DNA from: Mycobacterium interjectum
Lineage (GTDB): Bacteria; Actinomycetota; Actinomycetes; Mycobacteriales; Mycobacteriaceae
NCBI GenBank assembly: GCA_002102225.1
Contig: LQPB01000062.1
Coordinates: 50,542-114,541, forward strand
Direction of reading: 5' to 3'
Length of the DNA: 64,000 nucleotides
Shown here: piece after piece, positions 41,727 to 49,857 of the stretch
Layout of the letters: each line of letters opens with the position of its first letter
Numbering within the stretch: position 1 is the first letter of the stretch
Translations under genes and position numbers: made by a program
The notes under the pieces: model-generated
The model's database searches: none
Seen by the model: the letters and a program-made list of their open reading frames with translations, nothing else
Told to the model about the DNA's origin: nothing

Positions 41727-43237
41727 TGGCGCTGGGTCGGGCGTTCTCGGTCGCGGTGCGCGGGTTGGACGGGCAGATCGTCGAGATCGAGGCCGACATC
41801 GCCTCCGGACTGCCGGGCGTGTCCCTGGTGGGCCTGCCCGACGCCGCCCTGCAGGAGTCCCGGGACCGGGTGCGGGCGGCGGTCAACAACTGCGGCAACG
41901 ACTGGCCCCAGGCCCGGCTGACGCTCGCGCTGTCGCCGGCGACGCTGCCGAAGATGGGCTCGGTCTACGACATCGCCCTGGCCGCGGCCGTGCTGTCGGC
42001 GCAGCGAAAGCATGCGTGGGAGCGCTTGGAGAAGACGGTGCTGCTGGGTGAGCTGTCGCTGGACGGGCGGGTGCGCGCGGTCCGGGGGGTGCTGCCCGCC
42101 GTGCTGGCCGCCAAGCGCCACGGCTGGCCGGCCGTCGTCGTCCCGGTGGACAACCTGGCCGAGGCCAGCCTGATCGACGGGATCGACGTGTGGGGCGTGC
42201 GCACGCTGCGGCAGCTGCAGGGCTGGTTGGGCGGTTCCGGTGGGCTGGACCCCCGGATCAGCGCGGGCACCCCCTCGCCTGAACCGGCGGCGGATCTCGC
42301 CGACGTGGTCGGACAGGCGCAGGCGCGCTTCGCGGTGGAAGTGGCGGCGGCCGGGGCGCATCACCTGATGCTGACCGGCCCGCCGGGGGTCGGCAAAACG
42401 ATGCTGGCCCAACGTCTTCCGGGACTGCTCCCGCCGCTGAGCGAGGACGAGTCGCTCGAGGTCACCGCGATCCACTCGGTGGCCGGGCTGCTGTCCGCGG
42501 ACACCCCGCTGATCACCACGCCGCCGTTCGTGGCGCCACACCACAGCTCCAGCGTCGCGGCGCTGGTCGGCGGTGGCTCCGGGCTGGCGCGCCCCGGTGC
42601 CGTCAGCCGGGCCCACCGCGGGGTGCTGTTTCTCGACGAGTGCGCCGAGATCAGCGTTCGTGCCCTGGAGGCGTTGCGAACCCCGTTGGAGGACGGGGAG
42701 ATTCGCCTCGCCCGCCGCGACGGGGTGGCCTGCTACCCGGCCCGCTTCCAGCTGGTGCTCGCCGCGAACCCGTGCCCGTGCGCGCCGGCCGACCCGCGGG
42801 ACTGCGTCTGCGCCGCGCCGGCCAAGCGCCGCTACCTGGGCAAGCTGTCCGGGCCGTTGATGGACCGGGTGGACCTGCGGGTGCAGATGAATCCGGTGCG
42901 CGCCGGGGCGATCTCGGTCGCCGACGGCGAATCGACGGCGCAGGTTCGCCGGCGGGTGGCGGCGGCGCGCGACGCGGCGGCCGAGCGGTGGCGGCCACAC
43001 GGATTCCGCACCAACGCCGAAGTCAGCGGGACCCTATTGCGGCGAAAGTTCCGCCCCAGCAACGCCGCGATGGACCCGCTGCGCAAGGCGCTGGACCGCG
43101 GCCTGCTCAGCATCCGCGGCCTGGATCGCACGCTGCGCGTCGCGTGGAGCCTGGCCGACTTGGCCGGCCGGGCGATGCCGGGGCTCGACGAGGTCGCCAC
43201 CGCGCTCAGCTTCCGGCAACCGGGGGCTCGGCGATGA
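41726..43237 (+). CDS. comM: Mg-chelatase-like ATPase ComM/YifB
   Basis: A 503-residue AAA+ protein. The N-terminal Lon-protease-like domain runs to about residue 165 (DIASGLPGVSLVGLPDAAL). The ATPase core has Walker A GPPGVGKTMLAQRLPG near residue 215 and Walker B LFLDECAEI, followed by a Cys-rich insertion ANPCPCAPADPRDCVC, the usual metal-binding feature. ComM promotes branch migration during natural transformation in other bacteria. It is coupled to dprA (ATGA at 43234). Confidence 0.94.
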   Translation: MALGRAFSVAVRGLDGQIVEIEADIASGLPGVSLVGLPDAALQESRDRVRAAVNNCGNDWPQARLTLALSPATLPKMGSVYDIALAAAVLSAQRKHAWERLEKTVLLGELSLDGRVRAVRGVLPAVLAAKRHGWPAVVVPVDNLAEASLIDGIDVWGVRTLRQLQGWLGGSGGLDPRISAGTPSPEPAADLADVVGQAQARFAVEVAAAGAHHLMLTGPPGVGKTMLAQRLPGLLPPLSEDESLEVTAIHSVAGLLSADTPLITTPPFVAPHHSSSVAALVGGGSGLARPGAVSRAHRGVLFLDECAEISVRALEALRTPLEDGEIRLARRDGVACYPARFQLVLAANPCPCAPADPRDCVCAAPAKRRYLGKLSGPLMDRVDLRVQMNPVRAGAISVADGESTAQVRRRVAAARDAAAERWRPHGFRTNAEVSGTLLRRKFRPSNAAMDPLRKALDRGLLSIRGLDRTLRVAWSLADLAGRAMPGLDEVATALSFRQPGARR

Positions 43238-44397
43238 GCGATCCGGTGTTGCGGGCCTGGGCGTACCTGTCGCGGGTGGCCGAACCGCCCTGCGCGGAGC
43301 TGGCCGAGCTGGTGCGGCGGGTGGGTCCGGTGGAGGCGGCGGAGCGGGTCCGGCGCGGGTCGGTCGATGACCAGGTGGCCCGGCGTACCGAGGCCAGGCG
43401 TGAAATAGACAGCGCCACCGCGGATCTGGAGTTCCTCGCCGCCCGCGGCGGTCGATTGATCACCCCCGACGCCGACGAGTGGCCGCGGCTCGCCTTCGCC
43501 TCCTTCGGCGGCGCCGCGGCCAAGGCGGGTGGCGGGGCGCCGATGGTGCTGTGGGCGCTGGGCCCCGAGCGTCTGGACGAGGTGGCCGACCGCGCGGCCG
43601 CGCTGGTGGGAACGCGCGCCTCCACCATCTACGGCGAGCAGGTGACCGCCGACCTGGCCGGCGGGCTGGTCGAACGCGACGTCGCGGTGGTTTCCGGCGG
43701 CGCCTACGGCATCGACGGCGCGGCGCACCGCGCGGCGCTGGATTGCGACGGAATCACCGTGGCCGTCCTGGCGGGCGGGCTCGACATCCCTTATCCCGCA
43801 GGGCATTCCGGGCTGTTGCATCGCATCGCCCGAAGCGGGCTGTTGTTCACCGAATACCCGCCGGGGGTCCGGCCGGCCCGGCACCGGTTTCTGACCCGCA
43901 ACCGCCTGGTCGCCGCGGTCGCGGGGGCGGCGGTGGTGGTGGAGGCGGGCCTGCGCAGCGGCGCCGCCAACACCGCGGCCTGGGCGCGGGCGCTGGGCCG
44001 GGTGGTGGCCGCGGTGCCCGGGCCGGTGACCTCCTCGGCCTCGGCGGGCTGTCACGCGCTGCTGCGCAACGGCGCGCAGCTGGTCACCCGCGCCGACGAC
44101 GTCGTCGAGCTGGTCGGCCGCATCGGTGAGCTGGCACCCGAACCACCGCGCCCCACCACGGCGCTCGACGGGCTGGGCGACGCCGAGCGCCGGGTGTACG
44201 AGGCCCTGCCCGGCCGCGGCGCCGCCACCGTCGACGAAATCGCCGTCGCGTCGGCGCTACCGCCGGAGCAGGTGCTCGGGCCGCTGGCGATCCTCGAGCT
44301 GGCCGGGCTGGCGCAGCGCCAGGACGGGCGGTGGCGGATCGTCGGGACCGCCGGCCGCCGCTCCGACGCCCGGAGCCCCACGGCGCGGCTCGTATAG
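43234..44397 (+). CDS. dprA: DNA processing protein DprA
   Basis: A 387-residue protein. An N-terminal helical part (1-100) precedes the Rossmann domain with VVSGGAYGIDGAAHRAAL and VLAGGLDIPYPAGHSGLL, and the conserved TRNRLVAAV and GLRSGAANTAAWARALGR. A C-terminal winged helix starts at about residue 315. DprA loads RecA on incoming single strands in transformable bacteria. The yraN-comM-dprA set is conserved in mycobacteria, which are not known to be naturally competent. ATG 43234 overlaps the comM stop. Confidence 0.94.
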   Translation: MSDPVLRAWAYLSRVAEPPCAELAELVRRVGPVEAAERVRRGSVDDQVARRTEARREIDSATADLEFLAARGGRLITPDADEWPRLAFASFGGAAAKAGGGAPMVLWALGPERLDEVADRAAALVGTRASTIYGEQVTADLAGGLVERDVAVVSGGAYGIDGAAHRAALDCDGITVAVLAGGLDIPYPAGHSGLLHRIARSGLLFTEYPPGVRPARHRFLTRNRLVAAVAGAAVVVEAGLRSGAANTAAWARALGRVVAAVPGPVTSSASAGCHALLRNGAQLVTRADDVVELVGRIGELAPEPPRPTTALDGLGDAERRVYEALPGRGAATVDEIAVASALPPEQVLGPLAILELAGLAQRQDGRWRIVGTAGRRSDARSPTARLV

Positions 44398-44398
44398 T
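44393..44398 (+). promoter_or_regulatory. -10 element TATAGT before viuB
   Basis: TATAGT overlaps the dprA stop and lies 31 nt before viuB's GTG, leaving a short leader that contains GGAGGA. It would give viuB and the monooxygenase a promoter of their own. Confidence 0.45.
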
Positions 44399-44429
44399 CG
44401 ACGGGGGTCGGGTCTGGACAGGAGGACAA

Positions 44430-45278
44430 GTGGCAGGTCGACCTCTGCAGAGCTTCGAAGTGGTCCGCACCGAGCAACTCACCCGGCACATGGTCCGGGT
44501 GGTGCTCGGCAGCAGTCATTTCGAGACCTTCACGCCCAGCACATTCACCGACTCTTACGTCAAGCTGGCCTTCGTGGCCGAGGACGTCGACATGGCCGCG
44601 CTGCCGCAGCCGTTGACCCTGGACAGCTTCAACGAGCTGCCGCCGGAGAAGCGGCCTTCGGTGCGGACCATGACGGTCCGTCACGTCGACCCCGCCGCCG
44701 GAGAGCTCACCCTGGACATCGTGGTGCACGGCGAACACGGCATCGCCGGGGCCTGGGCGGCGGCCGCCCAACCCGGTCAGCCCATCTGCCTGATGGGCCC
44801 CGGCGGCGCCTACACCCCCAACCCGGCCGCCGACTGGCACCTGCTGGCCGGCGACGAGTCGGCGCTTCCGGCGATCGCCGCGGCGCTGGAAGCGTTGCCC
44901 CCCAACGCCGTCGGCAAGGCGTTCCTCGAGGTCGCCGGCCCCGAGGACGAGATCCCACTGACCGCGCCGGACAACGTCGAGGTGAGCTGGGTGTACCGCG
45001 GTGGCCGCGCCGACCTGGTGCCCGAGGACCGCGCCGGGGATTTCGCGCCGCTCATCGAGGCGGTCACCACCGCCCCCTGGCTGCCCGGGCAGGTGCACGT
45101 GTTCATCCACGGCGAGGCGCAAACCGTCATGCACAACCTGCGGCCCTACATCCGCAACGAGCGTGGCGTGGACGCGAAATGGGCGTCGTCGATCTCGGGG
45201 TACTGGCGGCGCGGCCGCACCGAGGAAACGTTCCGGCAGTGGAAGAGGGAATTGGCCGAGGCGGAGGCGGGCGCGTAA
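44430..45278 (+). CDS. viuB: Siderophore-interacting protein (ViuB-like)
   Basis: A 282-residue flavoprotein of the SIP family, which reduces ferric siderophores in the cytosol to release iron. The FAD domain has KRPSVRTMTVRHVDP-like RxY/TxR motif (residues about 73-87) and the C-terminal NAD(P)H region has LLAGDESALPAIAAALEAL. GTG 44430 follows GGAGGA by 5 nt. Length equals M. tuberculosis ViuB (283). The stop is 3 bp before the next gene, so the two are co-expressed. Confidence 0.9.
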   Translation: MAGRPLQSFEVVRTEQLTRHMVRVVLGSSHFETFTPSTFTDSYVKLAFVAEDVDMAALPQPLTLDSFNELPPEKRPSVRTMTVRHVDPAAGELTLDIVVHGEHGIAGAWAAAAQPGQPICLMGPGGAYTPNPAADWHLLAGDESALPAIAAALEALPPNAVGKAFLEVAGPEDEIPLTAPDNVEVSWVYRGGRADLVPEDRAGDFAPLIEAVTTAPWLPGQVHVFIHGEAQTVMHNLRPYIRNERGVDAKWASSISGYWRRGRTEETFRQWKRELAEAEAGA

Positions 45279-45281
45279 CCC

Positions 45282-46445
45282 ATGGCCCACTTCGGGGACT
45301 ACCAGAACGAGATCTACCTGCAGGGCCTCGCCGGGGTGGTGCCGGGGCTGCCGATGGCCTTCGCGGAGCTGGAGGCCAAGGCCGCCACGGCGCTGCCGCC
45401 CTCGGTCTGGTCCTACGTCGCGGGCGGGGCCGGCGACGAGCGCACCCAGCGGGCCAACTGCACCGCCTTCGAGGGGTGGGGCCTGATCCCGCGCATGTTC
45501 GTCGGCGCCGCCCACCGCGACCTGTCCGTCGAGCTGTTCGGCATGACCCTGCCGTCGCCGGTCTTCATGGCCCCCATCGGGGTCATCGGCCTGTGCGCCC
45601 AGGACGGCCACGGCGACCTGGCCACCGCCCGCGCAGCCGCGCGCACCGGTGTCCCGATGGTGGCCTCCACGCTGACGGTCGACCCCATGGAGGAGGTCGC
45701 CGCCGCCCTGGGCGACACGCCCGGCTTCTTCCAGCTGTACACCCCGAACGACCGCGAGCTGGCCGCCAGCCTGGTCCAGCGCGCCGAGGCCGCCGGCTTC
45801 AAGGGCATCGTCGTCACCCTCGACACCTGGGTCACCGGGTGGCGGCCCCGCGACCTGGGCACGTCGAACTTCCCCCAGCTGCGCGGGCACTGCCTGGCCA
45901 ACTACACCAGCGACCCGGTGTTCCGCGCCGGCCTGCCGCGCCCGCCGGAGGAGGATCGCCAGGGCGCCACGCTGCGCTGGGTGCAGGTCTTCGGAAACCC
46001 GTTGACCTGGGACGACCTGCCGTGGCTGCGCTCGCTGACCGACCTGCCGCTGCTGGTGAAGGGGGTCTGCCACCCCGACGACGCCCGGCGCGCCATCGAC
46101 GGCGGCGTGGACGGCATCTACTGCTCCAACCACGGCGGTCGCCAGGCCAACGGCGGGCTGCCGGCGATCGACTGCCTGCCGGGGGTGGTGGAGGCCGCCG
46201 GCGGGCTGCCGGTGCTGTTCGACTCGGGCATCCGCAGCGGCGCCGACGTCATCAAGGCGCTCGCGCTGGGCGCGACGGCGGTCGGGATCGGCCGCCCGTA
46301 CGCCTACGGCCTGGCCCTCGGCGGCATCGACGGCATCGTGCACGTGCTGCGGGCGATCCTCGCCGAAGCCGACCTGATCATGGCGGTCGACGGATATCCC
46401 ACCCGCAAAGATCTCACCCCGGAAACGCTGCGGCGCGTCACCTGA
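45282..46445 (+). CDS. Lactate 2-monooxygenase (FMN-dependent alpha-hydroxy acid oxidase)
   Basis: A 387-residue FMN TIM-barrel enzyme. The N-terminus FGDYQNEIYLQGLAGV, VAGGAGDERTQRAN, the lid region TWVTGWRPRDLGTSNFP, and the catalytic His-Arg in YCSNHGGRQANGGLPA follow M. smegmatis lactate monooxygenase (394 aa) closely. That enzyme converts L-lactate and O2 to acetate, CO2 and water. A plain lactate oxidase is the alternative, but the lid motif and N-terminus favour the monooxygenase. It is 3 bp after viuB, so lactate oxidation is coupled to the siderophore reductase gene; the reason is unclear. It is not at this position in M. tuberculosis. Confidence 0.88.
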   Translation: MAHFGDYQNEIYLQGLAGVVPGLPMAFAELEAKAATALPPSVWSYVAGGAGDERTQRANCTAFEGWGLIPRMFVGAAHRDLSVELFGMTLPSPVFMAPIGVIGLCAQDGHGDLATARAAARTGVPMVASTLTVDPMEEVAAALGDTPGFFQLYTPNDRELAASLVQRAEAAGFKGIVVTLDTWVTGWRPRDLGTSNFPQLRGHCLANYTSDPVFRAGLPRPPEEDRQGATLRWVQVFGNPLTWDDLPWLRSLTDLPLLVKGVCHPDDARRAIDGGVDGIYCSNHGGRQANGGLPAIDCLPGVVEAAGGLPVLFDSGIRSGADVIKALALGATAVGIGRPYAYGLALGGIDGIVHVLRAILAEADLIMAVDGYPTRKDLTPETLRRVT

Positions 46446-46477
46446 ACCCAAGCGCCGGCGCCTGCGAACGTAAAGGC

Positions 46478-47380
46478 GTGGAGGCGATCCTCGACGAGTT
46501 CGACCAATACCTGGACCTGCAATGCGGGCGCTCGGCGCACACCCGCCGGGCGTACCTGGGCGACCTGCGCTCGCTGTTCGCGTTTCTCGACGGCCACCCG
46601 AACGGGACGAGCCTGGACGCGCTGAGCCTGCCGGTGCTGCGCGCGTGGCTTGCCGCGGCCGCCGGCGCCGGGGTGGCCCGCACCACCTTGGCCCGCCGCA
46701 CCTCGGCGATCAAGGCGTTCACCGCGTGGGCGGCGCGGCGCGGATTGCTCGCCGGGGATCCGGCCGCGCGGCTGCAGGTGCCCAAGGCGCACCGCACCCT
46801 GCCGTCGGTGCTGCGCCAGGACCAGGCGCTGGACGCGATGGCCGCCGCCAAATCCGGTGCCCAACAGGGCGATCCGCTGGCGCTGCGGGACCGGCTGATC
46901 GTCGAGCTGCTGTACGCCACCGGAATCCGGGTCAGCGAGCTGTGCGGCCTGGACCTCGACGACGTGGACGCCCACCATCGGCTGGTCCGGGTGCTGGGCA
47001 AGGGCAACAAGCAGCGCACCGTGCCGTTCGGGTTGCCGGCCGCCGAGGCCCTGCACGCCTGGCTGGCCGACGGGCGTCCCGCCCTGGTGACCGCGGACTC
47101 CGGGCCCGCGCTGCTGCTGGGTGCGCGCGGCCGGCGGCTCGACGTGCGCCAGGCCCGCACCGTCGTGCACCAGACGGTCGCCGCGGTGGACGGCGCACCC
47201 GACCTGGGGCCGCACGGGCTGCGGCACAGCGCGGCCACGCACCTGCTGGAAGGCGGCGCCGACCTGCGGGTCGTCCAGGAGCTGCTCGGCCATTCCAGCC
47301 TGGCGACCACCCAGCTCTACACCCACGTCGCGGTCTCCCGGCTGCGGGCGGTGCACGACCAGGCCCACCCGCGGGCCTGA
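46478..47380 (+). CDS. xerC: Tyrosine recombinase XerC
   Basis: A 300-residue site-specific recombinase that, with XerD, resolves chromosome dimers at dif. The N-terminal SAM-like DNA-binding domain spans about 1-90. Catalytic residues: Arg in ATGIRVSELCGLD, Lys in LGKGNKQRTVP, HxxR in HGLRHSAATHLL, His in LGHSSLATTQ, and nucleophile Tyr in LYTHV. GTG 46478 gives MEAILDEFDQYLDLQ. Length matches M. tuberculosis XerC (298). Confidence 0.95.
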   Translation: MEAILDEFDQYLDLQCGRSAHTRRAYLGDLRSLFAFLDGHPNGTSLDALSLPVLRAWLAAAAGAGVARTTLARRTSAIKAFTAWAARRGLLAGDPAARLQVPKAHRTLPSVLRQDQALDAMAAAKSGAQQGDPLALRDRLIVELLYATGIRVSELCGLDLDDVDAHHRLVRVLGKGNKQRTVPFGLPAAEALHAWLADGRPALVTADSGPALLLGARGRRLDVRQARTVVHQTVAAVDGAPDLGPHGLRHSAATHLLEGGADLRVVQELLGHSSLATTQLYTHVAVSRLRAVHDQAHPRA

Positions 47381-47413
47381 GTGGTGCGTCGCCGCCCGGC
47401 GCGCTCACGCGCA

Positions 47414-47902
47414 TCAGCCGCCGAGCGGCTTGAGCCGGATCGGCGTCGCCCGCAACAGCCCCAGCGGGTCGACATATTGCGCGCCCGACGCCGGCCCCCA
47501 CATCGCCCCCCAGTGCAGGCAGGCCGCGGCCCGGCAGCCGGCGTGCCCGGCCTGAAGCGAACCGATCACGGTCCCGGGCGTCACGGCCTGGCCGGCGCGC
47601 ACGGCCGCCCGCACCGGCTCGTAGCTGGTGCGCAGGCCGCCGGGATGGGCCAGCGAGACCACGGGCCGCCCGGCCAGCAGCCCGGCGAACACCACGGTCG
47701 CCGCGCCGGCGGCATACACCGGCTGACCAGGGGAGCCTGGCAGGTCCACGCCCCGGTGCCCGGGATGCCAGTCGGGCGCCGGGGCGTCGAATCCGCGGGC
47801 GACCGGCGGGGGCGGCCGCAGCGGCCAGTCCAGCCGCACGTCGTCGGCGTGGGCCGGCGCGGGCAGCAACAGCGCCAGGATCAGGAGCGTCGCCCGCCGC
47901 AC
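47414..47902 (-). CDS. Secreted M23 peptidase / LysM-less endopeptidase-like protein (Rv2891-like)
   Basis: A 162-residue exported protein. Signal peptide MRRATLLILALLLPAPAHA (cut before DDVRLDW). The LytM-type fold is recognised by GFDAPAPDWHPGHRGVDLPG (metal motif HxxxD), VVSLAHPGGLRTSYEPV and CLHWGAMWG, where HxH is changed to H-W-G with the first His kept. Because the second motif lacks a His after the Trp, catalytic activity may be reduced. It would act on peptidoglycan cross-links. Convergent with xerC. Confidence 0.82.
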   Translation of the reverse strand: MRRATLLILALLLPAPAHADDVRLDWPLRPPPPVARGFDAPAPDWHPGHRGVDLPGSPGQPVYAAGAATVVFAGLLAGRPVVSLAHPGGLRTSYEPVRAAVRAGQAVTPGTVIGSLQAGHAGCRAAACLHWGAMWGPASGAQYVDPLGLLRATPIRLKPLGG

Positions 47903-47973
47903 CAGGCCAGTACAGCCGGGCCCGCGCGACCCCGCCAGTCACCGCTGTGGAAAAAGCACCTGCTGAGACGGTG

Positions 47974-47979
47974 TAAACT
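47974..47979 (+). promoter_or_regulatory. rpsB promoter, -10 element TAAACT
   Basis: TAAACT in GGTGTAAACTCC fits TANNNT with an extended TG two bases upstream (TGTAAACT). Transcription from it would give a leader of about 155 nt before rpsB. TGGAAA at 47948-47953 is a possible -35, though at a long 20-bp spacing. Confidence 0.5.
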
Positions 47980-48042
47980 CCTGGTCGCAGCTCGTTAGCG
48001 GGCTGACTTCGCGCGCCTGCAACCAAGAGATTGCCGTGCGGT

Positions 48043-48113
48043 CCCGTCCCGGACATCCAGGACGGGTGCGGCATTCCGCAGGCGCCAGGGCCCGGCCTCA
48101 CCCGATGCCGGGC
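48043..48113 (+). other. Structured leader of rpsB
   Basis: Two GC-rich stems precede rpsB. CCCGTCC (48043-48049) pairs with GGACGGG (48060-48066) around a 10-nt loop, and GCCCGGC (48090-48096) pairs with GCCGGGC (48107-48113) around a 10-nt loop. The second ends 28 nt before the ATG. Several bacteria autoregulate rpsB-tsf through S2 binding to its leader; whether this leader does so is untested. Confidence 0.45.
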
Positions 48114-48141
48114 GACAACCGACAACAAAGGAATGGCGGCA

Positions 48142-48987
48142 ATGGCTGTCGTAACCATGAAGCAGCTGCTTGACAGCGGCACCCACTTCGGGCATCAGAC
48201 CCGTCGCTGGAATCCCAAGATGAAGCGGTTCATCTTCACCGACCGCAACGGCATCTACATCATCGACCTGCAGCAGACGCTGACCTTCATCGACAAGGCG
48301 TACGAGTTCGTCAAGGAAACCGTCGCCCACGGAGGCACGGTGCTGTTCGTCGGCACCAAGAAGCAGGCGCAGGAGTCCGTTGCGGCCGAGGCGACCCGCG
48401 TCGGCATGCCGTACGTCAACCAGCGCTGGCTGGGCGGCATGCTCACCAACTTCTCCACGGTGCACAAGCGGCTGCAGCGCCTCAAGGAGCTCGAGGCGAT
48501 GGAGCAGACCGGCGGATTCGAGGGTCGCACCAAGAAAGAAATCCTGGGCCTGACCCGCGAGAAGAACAAGCTGGAGCGCAGCCTCGGCGGTATCCGCGAC
48601 ATGAACAAGGTCCCGTCGGCGATCTGGGTCGTCGACACCAACAAGGAGCACATCGCCGTCGGCGAGGCCCGCAAGCTCGGCATCCCGGTCATTGCGATCC
48701 TGGACACCAACTGCGACCCCGACGAGGTCGACTACCCGATCCCGGGCAACGACGACGCGATCCGCTCCGCCGCCCTGCTCACCAAGGTGATCGCCTCCGC
48801 GGTCGCCGAGGGCCTGCAGGCGCGCGCCGGGCTGGGCCGCGGCGACGGCAAGCCCGAGGCGGAGTCCGCCGAGCCGCTCGCCGAATGGGAGCAGGAGCTG
48901 CTGGCCTCGGCGACCGCGACGGCCGCCGCCACCGCCCCCACCGACGCCGCTGCGGGCACACCCGAATCAACCACCGACCCCTCATAG
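48142..48987 (+). CDS. rpsB: 30S ribosomal protein S2
   Basis: A 281-residue protein. MAVVTMKQLLDSGTHFGHQ, VNQRWLGGMLTNFSTV, GGIRDMNKVPSAIWVVDTN and NCDPDEVDYPIPGNDDAIRS are canonical. An Ala/Thr-rich tail of about 30 residues is typical of mycobacteria. An ATG 9 bp upstream is in frame, but AAAGGA directly abuts it, so ATG 48142 with proper spacing is the start (identical to the M. tuberculosis N-terminus). Confidence 0.97.
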   Translation: MAVVTMKQLLDSGTHFGHQTRRWNPKMKRFIFTDRNGIYIIDLQQTLTFIDKAYEFVKETVAHGGTVLFVGTKKQAQESVAAEATRVGMPYVNQRWLGGMLTNFSTVHKRLQRLKELEAMEQTGGFEGRTKKEILGLTREKNKLERSLGGIRDMNKVPSAIWVVDTNKEHIAVGEARKLGIPVIAILDTNCDPDEVDYPIPGNDDAIRSAALLTKVIASAVAEGLQARAGLGRGDGKPEAESAEPLAEWEQELLASATATAAATAPTDAAAGTPESTTDPS

Positions 48988-48999
48988 GAAGGCTGAGCA

Positions 49000-49827
49000 T
49001 TGGCGAATTTCACCGCTGCCGACGTCAAGCGGCTTCGGGAACTCACCGGCGCCGGCATGCTCGACTGCAAGAACGCGCTGGCCGAAACCGACGGCGACTT
49101 CGACAAGGCCGTCGAGGCGCTGCGGATCAAGGGCGCCAAGGACGTCGGTAAGCGCGCCGAGCGGGCCACCGCCGAGGGCCTGGTCGCAGCCAAGGGCGGC
49201 GCGCTGATCGAGCTGAACAGCGAGACCGACTTCGTCGCCAAGAACGCCGAGTTCCAGAAGCTGGCCGACCAGGTCGTCGACGCCGCGCTTGAGGCCAAGG
49301 CCACCGACGTCGATTCCCTGAAGGCCGCCAAGATCGGCGACACGACCGTCGAGCAGGCCATTGCCGACCTCTCGGCGAAGATCGGCGAGAAGCTCGAGTT
49401 GCGGCGCGTGCAGTACTTCGACGGAAACGTCGAGGCCTACCTGCACAAACGTGCGGCCGACCTGCCGCCGGCCGTCGGTGTGCTGGTGGAATTCACAGGG
49501 GGCGAGGGCGGAAACGGCACAGACGCGGCGCACGCCGTGGCGCTGCAGATCGCGGCGCTCAAGGCGCGCTACCTGTCCCGCGACGACGTCCCCGAGGACG
49601 TCGTGGCCAGCGAGCGCCGCATCGCCGAGGAGACCGCCAAGGCCGAGGGCAAGCCCGAGCAGGCGCTGCCCAAGATCGTCGAGGGCCGCCTCAACGGCTT
49701 CTTCAAGGACGCGGTGCTGCTCGAGCAGCCGTCGGTGTCCGACAACAAGAAGACCGTCAAGGCCCTGCTCGACGAGGCCGGGGTGACGGTGACGCGGTTC
49801 GTTCGCTTTGAGGTGGGCCAGGCCTAA
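49000..49827 (+). CDS. tsf: Elongation factor Ts
   Basis: A 275-residue guanine-nucleotide exchange factor for EF-Tu. The N-terminal MANFTAADVKRLRELTGAGM, LDCKNALAETDGDFDKAVE is the UBA-like domain, and LIELNSETDFVAKNAEFQKL the core that contacts EF-Tu (the TDFVA motif). Start TTG 49000 follows AGGAAGGCTGAG, and is the conserved M. tuberculosis start. Length 271 there. Confidence 0.96.
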   Translation: MANFTAADVKRLRELTGAGMLDCKNALAETDGDFDKAVEALRIKGAKDVGKRAERATAEGLVAAKGGALIELNSETDFVAKNAEFQKLADQVVDAALEAKATDVDSLKAAKIGDTTVEQAIADLSAKIGEKLELRRVQYFDGNVEAYLHKRAADLPPAVGVLVEFTGGEGGNGTDAAHAVALQIAALKARYLSRDDVPEDVVASERRIAEETAKAEGKPEQALPKIVEGRLNGFFKDAVLLEQPSVSDNKKTVKALLDEAGVTVTRFVRFEVGQA

Positions 49828-49845
49828 CCGGCGGGCGCAAGCGGC

Positions 49846-49851
49846 TAGCGT
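49846..49851 (+). promoter_or_regulatory. -10 element TAGCGT, probable leaderless amiC promoter
   Basis: TAGCGT ends 6 nt before the amiC ATG (49858) with CGTGTC between and no Shine-Dalgarno. Confidence 0.42.
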
Positions 49852-49857
49852 CGTGTC

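Noticed and set aside
44052..46451. 799-residue minus-strand frame antisense to viuB and the lactate monooxygenase
   Set aside because: Opposite genes have clear catalytic motifs, and the antisense product has no recognisable domain.
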